Positions 23,619 through 30,897 of a stretch of DNA of 31,931 nt are shown here, piece by piece. The position numbers were made by a program, and so were the translations under genes. This DNA comes from Thiopontia sp964344435 (lineage in GTDB: Bacteria; Pseudomonadota; Gammaproteobacteria; GCF-002020875): contig CAYFNH010000017.1 of the NCBI GenBank assembly GCA_964344435.1, forward strand, positions 1-31,931. Reading direction: 5' to 3'. The notes under the pieces are model-generated. The model made no database searches and was not told where the DNA came from. It saw only the letters and a list, made by a program, of their open reading frames with translations. Each line of letters starts with the position of its first letter. Position 1 is the stretch's first letter.

Positions 23619-25051
23619 TGGAATGGGAAATGGTGATCGGGCTGGAGATCCACGCACAGCTCGCAACAAAGACAAAAATCTTCTCGCCGGCATCGACTGC
23701 GTTTGGCGCCGAGCCCAATACTCAGGCGTGTGCGATTGATCTCGGCATGCCCGGGGTATTGCCGGTGCTGAACCGGGAGGCGGTGCGGATGGCGACCAAG
23801 TTTGGTTTGGCGATCGATGCCGAAGTGGCGCACAAGTCGGTCTTCGCCCGCAAGAACTACTTCTATCCCGATCTGCCCAAGGGCTACCAGATCAGCCAGT
23901 TCGAGCTGCCGGTGGTAGGCAAGGGTGAGATCGAGATCGATCTGCCGGATGGTTCCACCAAGATGATCGGCGTCACCCGCGCCCATCTGGAGGAGGATGC
24001 CGGCAAGTCGTTGCATGAGGACTACCACGGCATGAGCGGGATCGACCTCAATCGTGCCGGTACCCCGCTGCTGGAGATCGTCTCCGAACCCGATATCCGC
24101 TCGGCGGCCGAGGCGGTCGCCTACGCCAAGAAGATCCACTCACTGGTGCAGTATCTGGAGATCTGTGATGGCAACATGCAGGAGGGCTCCTTCCGCATGG
24201 ATGTCAATATCTCGATCCGTCCGCAGGGTCAGGAGAAGTTTGGTACCCGTGCCGAGATCAAGAACCTCAACTCCTTCCGTTTCATGGAGAAGGCGATCGC
24301 CTTCGAGTTCGAGCGTCAGATGGATACCCTCGAAGAGGGCGGTGAGGTGGTACAGGAGACCCGCCTCTACGATGTCGACAAGGGCGAAACCCGCTCCATG
24401 CGCTCCAAGGAGGAGGCCAACGACTACCGTTACTTCCCCGATCCCGATCTGCTGCCGCTGGTGCTGGATGACGACTATATCGAGGCGGTGCGCAAGGAGT
24501 TGCCCGAGCTCCCCAATGAGAAGAAGCACCGCTTCATCACTCACCTGGGTCTCAGTACCTACGATGCCAGCGTGTTGACCGGCAGTCGTGAACTGGCCGC
24601 CTATTTCGAGGCCACTGCAGGAGCGGCGGGTGGTGAGAACAAGCTTGCCGCCAACTGGGTGATGGGGGAACTCTCTGCGGCCTTGAACAAGGATGGCACC
24701 GACCTGGCGGACTCTCCAGTCAGCGCCGAGATGCTGGGTGGGATGATCCAGCGCATTTCCGACAACACCATCTCCGGCAAGATCGCCAAACAGGTATTCG
24801 AGGCGATGTGGAATGGTGAGGGCGATGCCGATACCGTAATCGAAAAGAGGGGGCTGAAGCAGATTACCGATAGCAGTGCGATTGAGGGCATGATCGATGA
24901 GGTGATTGCCAATAATCCGGCTCAGGTGGAGCAGTACAAGGCGGGTAAGGAGCAGTTGCTGGGCTTCTTCGTGGGGCAGGTGATGAAGGTCTCCAAGGGA
25001 CAGGCCAACCCCGGGCAGGTCAATCAGATCCTGCGGGATAAGCTGAAATAA
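23618..25051 (+). CDS. gatB: Aspartyl/glutamyl-tRNA amidotransferase subunit B (GatB)
   Basis: Subunit that binds the mischarged tRNA, activates its carboxyl group with ATP and completes amidation. The 477-residue protein has the family signature WEMVIGLEIHAQL, the kinase region with YFYPDLPKGYQISQ and LEEDAGKSLH, then the DLNRAGTPLLEIVSEPD and EIKNLNSFRF blocks, and a C-terminal YqeY-like tail domain (about 330-477). A strong GGGGAGG ribosome site lies inside the end of gatA. Codons end in C or G more often than in neighbouring genes, suggesting high expression. Confidence 0.97.
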   Translation: MEWEMVIGLEIHAQLATKTKIFSPASTAFGAEPNTQACAIDLGMPGVLPVLNREAVRMATKFGLAIDAEVAHKSVFARKNYFYPDLPKGYQISQFELPVVGKGEIEIDLPDGSTKMIGVTRAHLEEDAGKSLHEDYHGMSGIDLNRAGTPLLEIVSEPDIRSAAEAVAYAKKIHSLVQYLEICDGNMQEGSFRMDVNISIRPQGQEKFGTRAEIKNLNSFRFMEKAIAFEFERQMDTLEEGGEVVQETRLYDVDKGETRSMRSKEEANDYRYFPDPDLLPLVLDDDYIEAVRKELPELPNEKKHRFITHLGLSTYDASVLTGSRELAAYFEATAGAAGGENKLAANWVMGELSAALNKDGTDLADSPVSAEMLGGMIQRISDNTISGKIAKQVFEAMWNGEGDADTVIEKRGLKQITDSSAIEGMIDEVIANNPAQVEQYKAGKEQLLGFFVGQVMKVSKGQANPGQVNQILRDKLK

Positions 25052-25084
25052 CCGCCTCTGTTCCCTCCCTCATAATCGGCTATC

Positions 25085-25465
25085 ATGCAACTAGTCGCGA
25101 TCGCTGCCGGGGGTGCCGCAGGTGCGGTAATGCGTTACCTCACCGCTAATGGGGTCTACGCCTGGCTTGGACGCGGGTTTCCATGGGGAACCCTGGTGGT
25201 CAATGTGGTTGGCTCGTTGTTGATGGGGCTGCTGTTTGTGCTGTTGACCGAACGTCTGGCGCTGGGGGCACCATGGCGAGCTTTTCTGTTGATCGGTTTT
25301 CTTGGGGCCTTCACCACCTTTTCCACCTTTTCGCTGGAGACGTTCAACCTGCTGGAGGGGGGGCAACTGCTACGTGCATTGCTCAATATGGTAGCTAGTG
25401 TGGTGCTCTGTGTGGCGGCGGCATGGGCAGGGGTTGTATTTGGACGGATGGCTTGGGGAGGATAA
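25085..25465 (+). CDS. crcB: Fluoride-specific channel CrcB (Fluc)
   Basis: Small inner-membrane channel that exports fluoride as a dual-topology dimer. The 126-residue protein has four hydrophobic helices and the family blocks GGAAGAVMRY, VNVVGSLLMG and GFLGAFTTFSTFSLE (the Phe-rich fluoride path). The gene follows gatB after 33 bases. That gap is too short to hold a fluoride riboswitch, and none is seen. Its stop overlaps the next start by one base (TAATG), so it is coupled to the DUF190 gene. Confidence 0.95.
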   Translation: MQLVAIAAGGAAGAVMRYLTANGVYAWLGRGFPWGTLVVNVVGSLLMGLLFVLLTERLALGAPWRAFLLIGFLGAFTTFSTFSLETFNLLEGGQLLRALLNMVASVVLCVAAAWAGVVFGRMAWGG

Positions 25466-25776
25466 TGCAAAAGCAGACAACGGTAACCATGGTGCGTATC
25501 TATCTATCGGAGGAGAGGGCGCACCTGGATCGATTGCTGACACAGCTGCAGGAGGTGGAGCAGCTGCGAGGGGTTACCGTGTTTCGTGGTATCTCCGGTT
25601 TTGGCGAGAGTGGTACCCTGCATAGTGGCAGGCTGTTGGACCTCTCCCTCAATCTGCCGGTAGTGGTGGAGTTCTTCGATACCCCGCAGAAGGTGGAGCA
25701 GGTGTTGGAGGATCTTGCACAAACAGTTGATCCAGCTCATATCGTGAGCTGGCAGGCGACACAGATAATGAGCTGA
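25465..25776 (+). CDS. DUF190 family protein
   Basis: 103-residue cytosolic protein of the DUF190 family, a GlnK-like small fold often encoded beside crcB; no activity is established. The sequence shows VTMVRIYLSEE, GVTVFRGISGFGESG and PVVVEFFDTPQKVEQVL, all typical. The start at 25465 overlaps the crcB stop and follows GGGGAGG by four bases; a 14-codon longer frame exists but lies inside crcB. A role tied to fluoride or ion export is inferred from linkage only. Confidence 0.88.
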   Translation: MQKQTTVTMVRIYLSEERAHLDRLLTQLQEVEQLRGVTVFRGISGFGESGTLHSGRLLDLSLNLPVVVEFFDTPQKVEQVLEDLAQTVDPAHIVSWQATQIMS

Positions 25777-25795
25777 ATAGAGTATTGATTGAACC

Positions 25796-27103
25796 ATGTT
25801 AGACCCGAAACAAATACGAGAAGATCTGGACGGAGTGGTGGCCGGATTGGCCCGCCGTGGATTTGTCCTGGATAGAGAGCAGATGGTTGCACTGGAGGCA
25901 CGCCGCAAGGAGGTGCAGGTGCGTAGTGAAACCCTGCAGAGCCAGCGGAACACCAGGTCGAAAGGGATTGGACAGGCCAAGGCCAGAGGAGAGGATATTC
26001 AGCCCCTGTTGGCGGAGGTGGCAGAGATCAAGCAGGCGCTGGAGCAGGCAGAGGCGGAGCTGGGTCAGGTGCAGTCGGAGTTGAGTGAGTTGATGATGGG
26101 GGTGCCCAACATTCCGCATGGTTCTACTCCGGACGGCAAGGGTGAGGAGGAGAATGTCGAGATCCGGCGTTGGGGGGAGCCGCGTGGCTTCGAGTTTGAA
26201 CCGAGAGATCATGTCGACCTTGGGGTGGAGCTCAAGGGGATGGATTTTGAGCTGGCGTCCAAGATCACCGGCTCCCGCTTTGTGGTGATGCAGGGGCAGA
26301 TCGCCCGAATGCACCGGGCACTGATTCAACTGATGCTGGATACCCACACCTCGGAGCATGGCTACACCGAGCTCTACGTCCCCTATGTGGTCAATGCCGA
26401 TAGCCTGCGGGGTACCGGTCAGTTACCCAAATTCAAGGAAGATCTGTTTGCGCTCGGTACCGCCGGAATTCCGGAAGAGGAGCAGGCACGAGACTACTAT
26501 CTGATCCCCACCGCCGAGGTGCCGGTCACCAATATTGCCCGTAACGAGATTCAGTCGGCGGCGCAACTGCCCCGAAAATTTGTTGCCCATACCCCCTGCT
26601 TCCGAAGCGAGGCCGGCTCCTATGGGCGCGACACCCGCGGCATGATTCGTCAGCACCAGTTCGAAAAGGTGGAGCTGGTGCAGTTGGTGCGTCCCGACCA
26701 GTCTTATGAGGCGCTGGAGTCATTGACTGCCAATGCCGAAACCATTCTGCAGAAGCTGGAGTTACCCTATCGGGTGATGGCACTCTGCACCGGGGATATC
26801 GGTTTCTCCTCGGCCAAGACCTATGATCTGGAGGTGTGGCTGCCGGGGCAGAGTGCTTACCGTGAGATCTCCTCCTGCAGCAATTTTGAGACCTTCCAGG
26901 CGCGCAGGATGCAGGCACGCTGGCGCAACCCGGAGACCGGTAAGCCTGAGCTGCTGCATACCCTTAACGGTTCCGGGTTGGCGGTTGGACGTACCCTGGT
27001 GGCGGTGATGGAGAATTATCAGCAGGCAGATGGCTCGATTGTGGTGCCCGAGGTACTGCGTGGCTATATGGGTGGTTTGGAACAAATTTGTATTCCTGAG
27101 TAA
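25796..27103 (+). CDS. serS: Seryl-tRNA synthetase SerS
   Basis: Class II synthetase that charges tRNA(Ser) and tRNA(Sec). The 435-residue protein has the N-terminal long helical arm (about 25-105, with ARRKEVQVRSETLQSQRNTR), which contacts the tRNA variable arm. Motif 2 is FRSEAGSYGRDTRGMIRQHQ. Motif 3 lies in LHTLNGSGLAVGRTLVAVME, and the serine-binding ISSCSNFETFQARRM is present. It starts 19 bases after the DUF190 gene without a strong ribosome site. Confidence 0.98.
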   Translation: MLDPKQIREDLDGVVAGLARRGFVLDREQMVALEARRKEVQVRSETLQSQRNTRSKGIGQAKARGEDIQPLLAEVAEIKQALEQAEAELGQVQSELSELMMGVPNIPHGSTPDGKGEEENVEIRRWGEPRGFEFEPRDHVDLGVELKGMDFELASKITGSRFVVMQGQIARMHRALIQLMLDTHTSEHGYTELYVPYVVNADSLRGTGQLPKFKEDLFALGTAGIPEEEQARDYYLIPTAEVPVTNIARNEIQSAAQLPRKFVAHTPCFRSEAGSYGRDTRGMIRQHQFEKVELVQLVRPDQSYEALESLTANAETILQKLELPYRVMALCTGDIGFSSAKTYDLEVWLPGQSAYREISSCSNFETFQARRMQARWRNPETGKPELLHTLNGSGLAVGRTLVAVMENYQQADGSIVVPEVLRGYMGGLEQICIPE

Positions 27104-27113
27104 GAGAGACATT

Positions 27114-28541
27114 ATGGATTTTTTGCCGATTTTCATGGATGTGCGGGATCGTGTCTGCCTGATTGTGGGTGGTGGCGAGGTGGCTGCACGCAAGGTGCAG
27201 ATGTTGCTGCGGGCCGGGGCCCGGATCGAGGTGGTAGCTCCACAGTTGGGAGCCACCATGGAGGAGATGCAGCAGCAGGGCCAGGTGGAGTGGGTCAAGG
27301 CTCCGTTTGAGGCGAGCCATATCCAGCATCCGGCACTGGTCTATGCGGCTACCAATGATGCAGAAGTGAACCGTCAGGTTTCGGAGTTGGCCAAGGCGCG
27401 GGATATTCCGGTCAATGTGGTCGATACCCCGCAGCTCTGTAACTTCATTACCCCTTCCATCATCGACCGCTCTCCGGTGGTGGCGGCGATCTCAACCGGA
27501 GGTGCCTCCCCGGTGCTGGCCAGATTGATTCGCTCCCGTCTGGAGTCGATGATTCCGGCCGCCTATGGCCACTTTGCAACCCTGGCGGCCAAGTTCCGTG
27601 ACAAGGTGCAGGAGAAGATTGAGCCACAGCAGCGTCGCCTGTTCTGGGAGAAGGCGTTCCAGGGGCCGATTGCGGAGATGATCTTCTCCGGCCGTGAGCG
27701 GGAGGCGGAGCATGCTCTCAACAAGATGGTCGAAACCTGTTGTCGGGCGGATGGCGGAGAGCCACTCAATAGTGGAGAGGTCTACCTGATCGGAGGTGGA
27801 CCGGGTGACCCGGATCTGTTGACCTTTCGTGCGCTGCGGTTGATGCAGCAGGCCGATGTGGTGGTCTACGATCGCCTGATCTCCCCCGCAGTGCTCGATC
27901 TTACCCGGCGTGATGCCGACCGTCTCTATGTGGGCAAGGAGCGTGACAACCACTCGGTTCCGCAGGATCAGATAAACCAGTTGCTGGTCGACCTCGCCAA
28001 GGAGGGAAAACGGGTCTGTCGCCTCAAGGGGGGGGATCCCTTTATCTTCGGGCGTGGTGGTGAGGAGATTGAGCTGCTGGCAGAACAGCAGATTCCGTTC
28101 CAGGTGGTGCCCGGTATCACTGCCGCCTCCGGCATCTCCTCCTATGCAGGCATTCCGCTGACCCACCGTGACCATGCACAGTCGGTCACGTTTGCCACTG
28201 GTCACCTCAAGGATGGTACCTCCAACCTCAACTGGCAGGCACTGGCACAGCCGGGACAGACCATTGTCTTCTATATGGGGCTGAAGGGGATCGAGACCAT
28301 CACCAGCAAACTGATGGAGCACGGAATGGATCCGAATACTCCGGCTGCGTTGGTACAGAAGGGGACCACGCCGGATCAGGAGGAGTACATCGGCACCCTG
28401 GAGAGTCTGCCGCAGATCGTCAAGGATTCCGATATCAAGCCGCCCACCCTGACCATCATCGGTAGTGTGGTGACCCTGCATGACAAGCTCGACTGGTTCC
28501 AGCCGGACGAGCAGCGTGGAAACGAGCCCCGGGTTTTCTGA
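27114..28541 (+). CDS. cysG: Siroheme synthase CysG (dehydrogenase/ferrochelatase and uroporphyrinogen-III methyltransferase)
   Basis: Fusion enzyme making siroheme from uroporphyrinogen III for sulfite and nitrite reductases. Residues 1-215 are the NAD-dependent precorrin-2 dehydrogenase/ferrochelatase part (GGGEVAARKVQML at 19-31; AATNDAEVN at 78-86 with the candidate catalytic aspartate; ISTGGASPVLAR at 126-137). Residues about 220-475 are the SAM-dependent methyltransferase (VYLIGGGPGDPDLLTFRAL at 223-241; later CRLKGGDPFIFGRGGEE and VPGITAASG). The start at 27114 lies ten bases after serS with AAGAGAG before it; the frame is open further upstream only inside serS. Total length is 475 residues. 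Confidence 0.96.
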   Translation: MDFLPIFMDVRDRVCLIVGGGEVAARKVQMLLRAGARIEVVAPQLGATMEEMQQQGQVEWVKAPFEASHIQHPALVYAATNDAEVNRQVSELAKARDIPVNVVDTPQLCNFITPSIIDRSPVVAAISTGGASPVLARLIRSRLESMIPAAYGHFATLAAKFRDKVQEKIEPQQRRLFWEKAFQGPIAEMIFSGREREAEHALNKMVETCCRADGGEPLNSGEVYLIGGGPGDPDLLTFRALRLMQQADVVVYDRLISPAVLDLTRRDADRLYVGKERDNHSVPQDQINQLLVDLAKEGKRVCRLKGGDPFIFGRGGEEIELLAEQQIPFQVVPGITAASGISSYAGIPLTHRDHAQSVTFATGHLKDGTSNLNWQALAQPGQTIVFYMGLKGIETITSKLMEHGMDPNTPAALVQKGTTPDQEEYIGTLESLPQIVKDSDIKPPTLTIIGSVVTLHDKLDWFQPDEQRGNEPRVF

Positions 28542-28543
28542 GC

Positions 28544-28942
28544 GTGGCAGAGGAGAAGAACGCAATTCCGGTGATCCCGGATGAGTATTTTGTTGCCGCA
28601 CTGCGCCTGATCGGCATGGCCAGTCTGGAGGGGGCCTATCACGCCTCCGAATTCCGCAAGGTGGGAGAGGTTTACGACCTGCTCAACGAGCTGCTGGAGG
28701 TGTATGCCAGGGATGAGGAGGAGAGTGTGTTGGCGCAACCATCTGCGCAAGAGGCGGAACCCGCGCGGCTCTCCATCGACCACCTCTTTATCATTGAAAC
28801 AGCAGTTGCCTTTGCCTTGGAACGGGGTAAACTGGAGCAGCAGAAAGCGTTGGCCGAGGCGGTGCGGGCCGGTTTCAAGGAGCACAATGATGCAATTCGC
28901 AACCAGTCCGTAGCCACCCAGAGTGAGGCTACTTCCGGCTGA
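28544..28942 (+). CDS. Hypothetical protein, unrecognised family
   Basis: 132-residue acidic protein that I do not recognise. It starts with GTG two bases after the cysG stop, so it is probably cotranslated with cysG. The N-terminal half (PDEYFVAALRLIGMASLEGA, then FRKVGEVYDLLNELLEVYAR) and the C-terminal half (IDHLFIIETAVAFALERGKLEQQKALAEAV) are predicted helical, joined by an acidic and Ala/Pro-rich linker. No signal peptide, membrane segment or metal motif is visible. Placement between cysG and a CBS-pair gene may suggest a small regulatory protein, but that is a guess. Confidence 0.75.
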   Translation: MAEEKNAIPVIPDEYFVAALRLIGMASLEGAYHASEFRKVGEVYDLLNELLEVYARDEEESVLAQPSAQEAEPARLSIDHLFIIETAVAFALERGKLEQQKALAEAVRAGFKEHNDAIRNQSVATQSEATSG

Positions 28943-28975
28943 ACAACAACCGTAACCACTTGAGGAGTTGAGAAG

Positions 28976-29434
28976 ATGCTAGTCAAAGATATTATGAGCC
29001 GCCATGTCCGTTCCGTAAGTCCGGATACCCCAATGCGTGAAGTGGTCTCGGCAATGACACTCTATCGTGTCAGCGGCCTGCCGGTACTGGAGGGGGAGAA
29101 ACTGGTCGGCTTTATCGCCGAGAAGGATGTTCTGCACCATCTGTTCCCATCCTTGGAGGAGGCGATGACCCAGGGAGGAACCTTCGACTTCGAGGATATG
29201 GAGGGTAACTACTCTCAGGTGGTCAACCTCAAGGTCAGTGACCTGATGACAACCGGTGTCATTGGGGTGAGCGAGGATATGCCGATTCTCAAGGCAACCT
29301 CATTGATGGTACGCCACAAATTCCGTCGTATTCCGGTGGTCGATGGGGATCGTCTGCTCGGGATGATGAGCCTGGGCGATGTACACAAGGCAATCTTCAA
29401 GAAGTCGATCGCCGATGTCTGTGTGAAGGTGTAG
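28976..29434 (+). CDS. CBS-pair domain protein
   Basis: 152-residue protein made almost only of two CBS domains, at about residues 7-60 (DIMSRHVRSVSPDTPMREVV, then SGLPVLEGEKLVGFIAEKD) and about 90-147 (DLMTTGVIGVSEDMPILKAT, then FRRIPVVDGDRLLGMMSLGD). Tandem CBS pairs bind adenosine nucleotides and act as energy or ligand sensors, usually controlling a partner protein. The partner here is unknown. A GAGGAG ribosome site lies nine bases before the ATG. It is the last gene before the oppositely oriented tRNA. Confidence 0.9.
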   Translation: MLVKDIMSRHVRSVSPDTPMREVVSAMTLYRVSGLPVLEGEKLVGFIAEKDVLHHLFPSLEEAMTQGGTFDFEDMEGNYSQVVNLKVSDLMTTGVIGVSEDMPILKATSLMVRHKFRRIPVVDGDRLLGMMSLGDVHKAIFKKSIADVCVKV

Positions 29435-29451
29435 CTGGCCTGATTTAAAAC

Positions 29452-29528
29452 TGGCCTCCCCGACAGGGGTCGAACCTGTAACCTTGCCCTTAGGAGGGGC
29501 ACGCGCTATCCAGTTGTGCCACGGGGAG
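29452..29528 (-). tRNA. tRNA-Arg (anticodon CCT)
   Basis: A complete cloverleaf on the minus strand. The acceptor arm CTCCCCG pairs with CGGGGAG. The anticodon stem TGCCC/GGGCA encloses the loop CTCCTAA with anticodon CCT, which reads the arginine codon AGG. The T arm ACAGG-TTCGACC-CCTGT is standard. Discriminator base G and the 3' CCA are encoded, giving 77 nucleotides. It lies between the CBS gene and nudF, opposite to both. Confidence 0.96.
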
Positions 29529-29561
29529 AGGCGGGCCAGTATAACCAAACAGGATCAGGTT

Positions 29562-30167
29562 GTGGAGCGACAGTACAAGATTCTCGACAAGCAGATTGTT
29601 TTTGACGGTTTTTTCCGTATGGAGAAGTACCGGCTGAGCCATACCCTGTTTGAGGGGGGGTGGACTCCGGCACTCTCGCGTGAGCTGTTCGAGCGGGGCC
29701 ATGCAGTTGCCATTCTGCTCTACGATCCTCGTGAAGATGCGGTGGTTCTGGTTGAGCAGTTTCGTATCGGCTGCCTGGATCGCTCAGGCTCTCCCTGGCT
29801 GCTGGAGATTGTGGCCGGTATGGTAGAGGAGGGGGAGACGGAGGCGTCGGTGGCACGCCGGGAGTCGGTAGAAGAGGCTGGCTGCAGTGTGGGGAGAATG
29901 GAGTTTATCGCCCGTTTCTGGGTCAGTCCGGGCGGAACCTCGGAGACCATTGCCCTCTACTGTGGCGAGGTTGACGCAACCCTGGCCGGTGGTGTGCATG
30001 GGCTGGAGCATGAGGGGGAGGATATTCTGGTTCATGTGTTGCCCTACGAGGCGTTGGTGGAGCGGCTACAGCAGGGCGAGATCAACTCGGCAACCCCTCT
30101 GGTTGCGGTGCAGTGGTTGATGATGAATCGTGAACGGCTGCAGCGACAGTGGGGGCGACCACTCTGA
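29562..30167 (+). CDS. nudF: ADP-ribose pyrophosphatase NudF
   Basis: Nudix hydrolase that splits ADP-ribose to AMP and ribose-5-phosphate. The Nudix box is GMVEEGETEASVARRESVEEAGC, with the usual hydrophobic residue after RE replaced by serine. The ADP-ribose pyrophosphatase hallmark SPGGTSE follows the box, and HGLEHEGEDILVHV matches E. coli NudF. The frame is open upstream through the tRNA, so the GTG at 29562, seven bases after AGGA, is taken as the start (201 residues). It lies only 33 bases from the 5' end of the tRNA and is followed by yqiB, as in enteric bacteria. Confidence 0.92.
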   Translation: MERQYKILDKQIVFDGFFRMEKYRLSHTLFEGGWTPALSRELFERGHAVAILLYDPREDAVVLVEQFRIGCLDRSGSPWLLEIVAGMVEEGETEASVARRESVEEAGCSVGRMEFIARFWVSPGGTSETIALYCGEVDATLAGGVHGLEHEGEDILVHVLPYEALVERLQQGEINSATPLVAVQWLMMNRERLQRQWGRPL

Positions 30168-30179
30168 TAGAATAGCCGG

Positions 30180-30662
30180 ATGCAGCGAACCCGGTACCTT
30201 CGGCAGAACACACAACAGCGGCACACCCCTCTGGTGGTGCGGCGGTTGGTGCGCCACAATCTGGGTGCGTTGATGGCCCTTTACGAAGAGAACAGTACGC
30301 TTTTGTGGCGGTTGATTCCCGAGGTAAGGGCGTTGGCTGCCAACCATCAGCAGCAGATTGATCAGCCGCTACCGTTGATACTGAAGATTCACCAGCAGAG
30401 CCCCTATACCACCACCCTGACCCTTACCCACCGCTTTATCGGCGAGCATGGGGAGGAAGAGGAGCCCTCAGCCAAAATACGCCTCTATCATGACAGTGAC
30501 CAGTGTGAGGTGATGTCGCTGAGCCAGGGAGAGTCTCTGCGCTCCTTCCTCTCGCTGGTGAGAAGTGGTGAGGAAAATCTGGATGTACGCTGGCGGCTCA
30601 ACCTCTTTCTCAACCAGTGGTTGCGCTACTGCATTGAACAAAACTATCAATTTTGTCAATGA
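30180..30662 (+). CDS. yqiB: DUF1249 family protein YqiB
   Basis: 160-residue protein of the DUF1249 family, function unknown. Family features are LMALYEENSTLLWRLIP near the N-terminus, a middle KIRLYHDSDQCEVMSLSQ and a C-terminal LFLNQWLRYCIEQN. It begins 12 bases after nudF, the same pairing as nudF-yqiB in E. coli, so it may share a transcript and a role in nucleotide or phosphate metabolism. The ribosome site before the ATG is weak. Confidence 0.85.
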   Translation: MQRTRYLRQNTQQRHTPLVVRRLVRHNLGALMALYEENSTLLWRLIPEVRALAANHQQQIDQPLPLILKIHQQSPYTTTLTLTHRFIGEHGEEEEPSAKIRLYHDSDQCEVMSLSQGESLRSFLSLVRSGEENLDVRWRLNLFLNQWLRYCIEQNYQFCQ

Positions 30663-30663
30663 T

Positions 30664-30779
30664 TTCAAAAGTAATGACAGCTCCTGTCTGCGACACACTC
30701 AAGCACCTCCTTGTGCCGCTCGACCGTGGGCATCCCTGCCCACAGACGGCCGCAGACCAGGACTGTCATTACTTTCGAG
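30664..30779. mobile_element. MITE-like palindromic element before htpG
   Basis: About 116 bases with near-perfect terminal inverted repeats. The left arm contains AAAGTAATGACAG (30668-30680) and then TCTGCG (30687-30692). The right arm contains CGCAGAC (30751-30757) and CTGTCATTACTTT (30762-30774). The interior can form two further hairpins: GCAC with GTGC at 30703-30716, and GTGGGCA with TGCCCAC at 30726-30743. No coding sequence fits it. It starts at the yqiB stop and ends 20 bases before the htpG heat-shock promoter. Non-autonomous transposable element or REP-like repeat is the best reading; a transcription terminator role is possible. Confidence 0.7.
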
Positions 30780-30798
30780 ACGATTTATAGTAACGCCT

Positions 30799-30828
30799 CT
30801 TGAAATTGTCCGAGGCTGTCCCCATCAA
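30799..30828 (+). promoter_or_regulatory. Sigma-32 (RpoH) heat-shock promoter of htpG
   Basis: CTTGAAA at 30799-30805, a 14-base spacer, then CCCCATCAA at 30820-30828. This matches the known RpoH consensus (CTTGAAA, 11-16 bases, CCCCATnT) at nearly every position. Transcription would start near 30835, giving a leader of about 60 bases before htpG. Confidence 0.85.
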
Positions 30829-30897
30829 TCTGCGCAACCCAGTTGGGATAACCGTAAAACAACGTATTGAGTAACTATTTACAGGAGAGAACAAGGG

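Noticed and set aside
25052..25084. Fluoride riboswitch before crcB
   Set aside because: Only 33 bases are available and no crcB-motif pseudoknot can be drawn.
27030..27113. Upstream extension of the cysG frame by 28 codons
   Set aside because: It lies within serS, in another frame, and the added residues have no homology to CysG; the ATG at 27114 has a ribosome site and gives the family N-terminus.
29435..29451. GGCC-flanked sequence after the CBS gene as a terminator
   Set aside because: GGCC at both ends gives only a four-base pairing with no T-run; too weak to call.
29484..29561. Upstream extension of the nudF frame into the tRNA gene
   Set aside because: The extension reads tRNA sequence; GTG at 29562 has AGGA at normal spacing and gives a normal NudF N-terminus.
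30565..30870. 101-residue frame across yqiB end and the inverted-repeat element
   Set aside because: It reads through terminal repeats, has no ribosome site and overlaps the sigma-32 promoter; such frames in repeats are artefacts.
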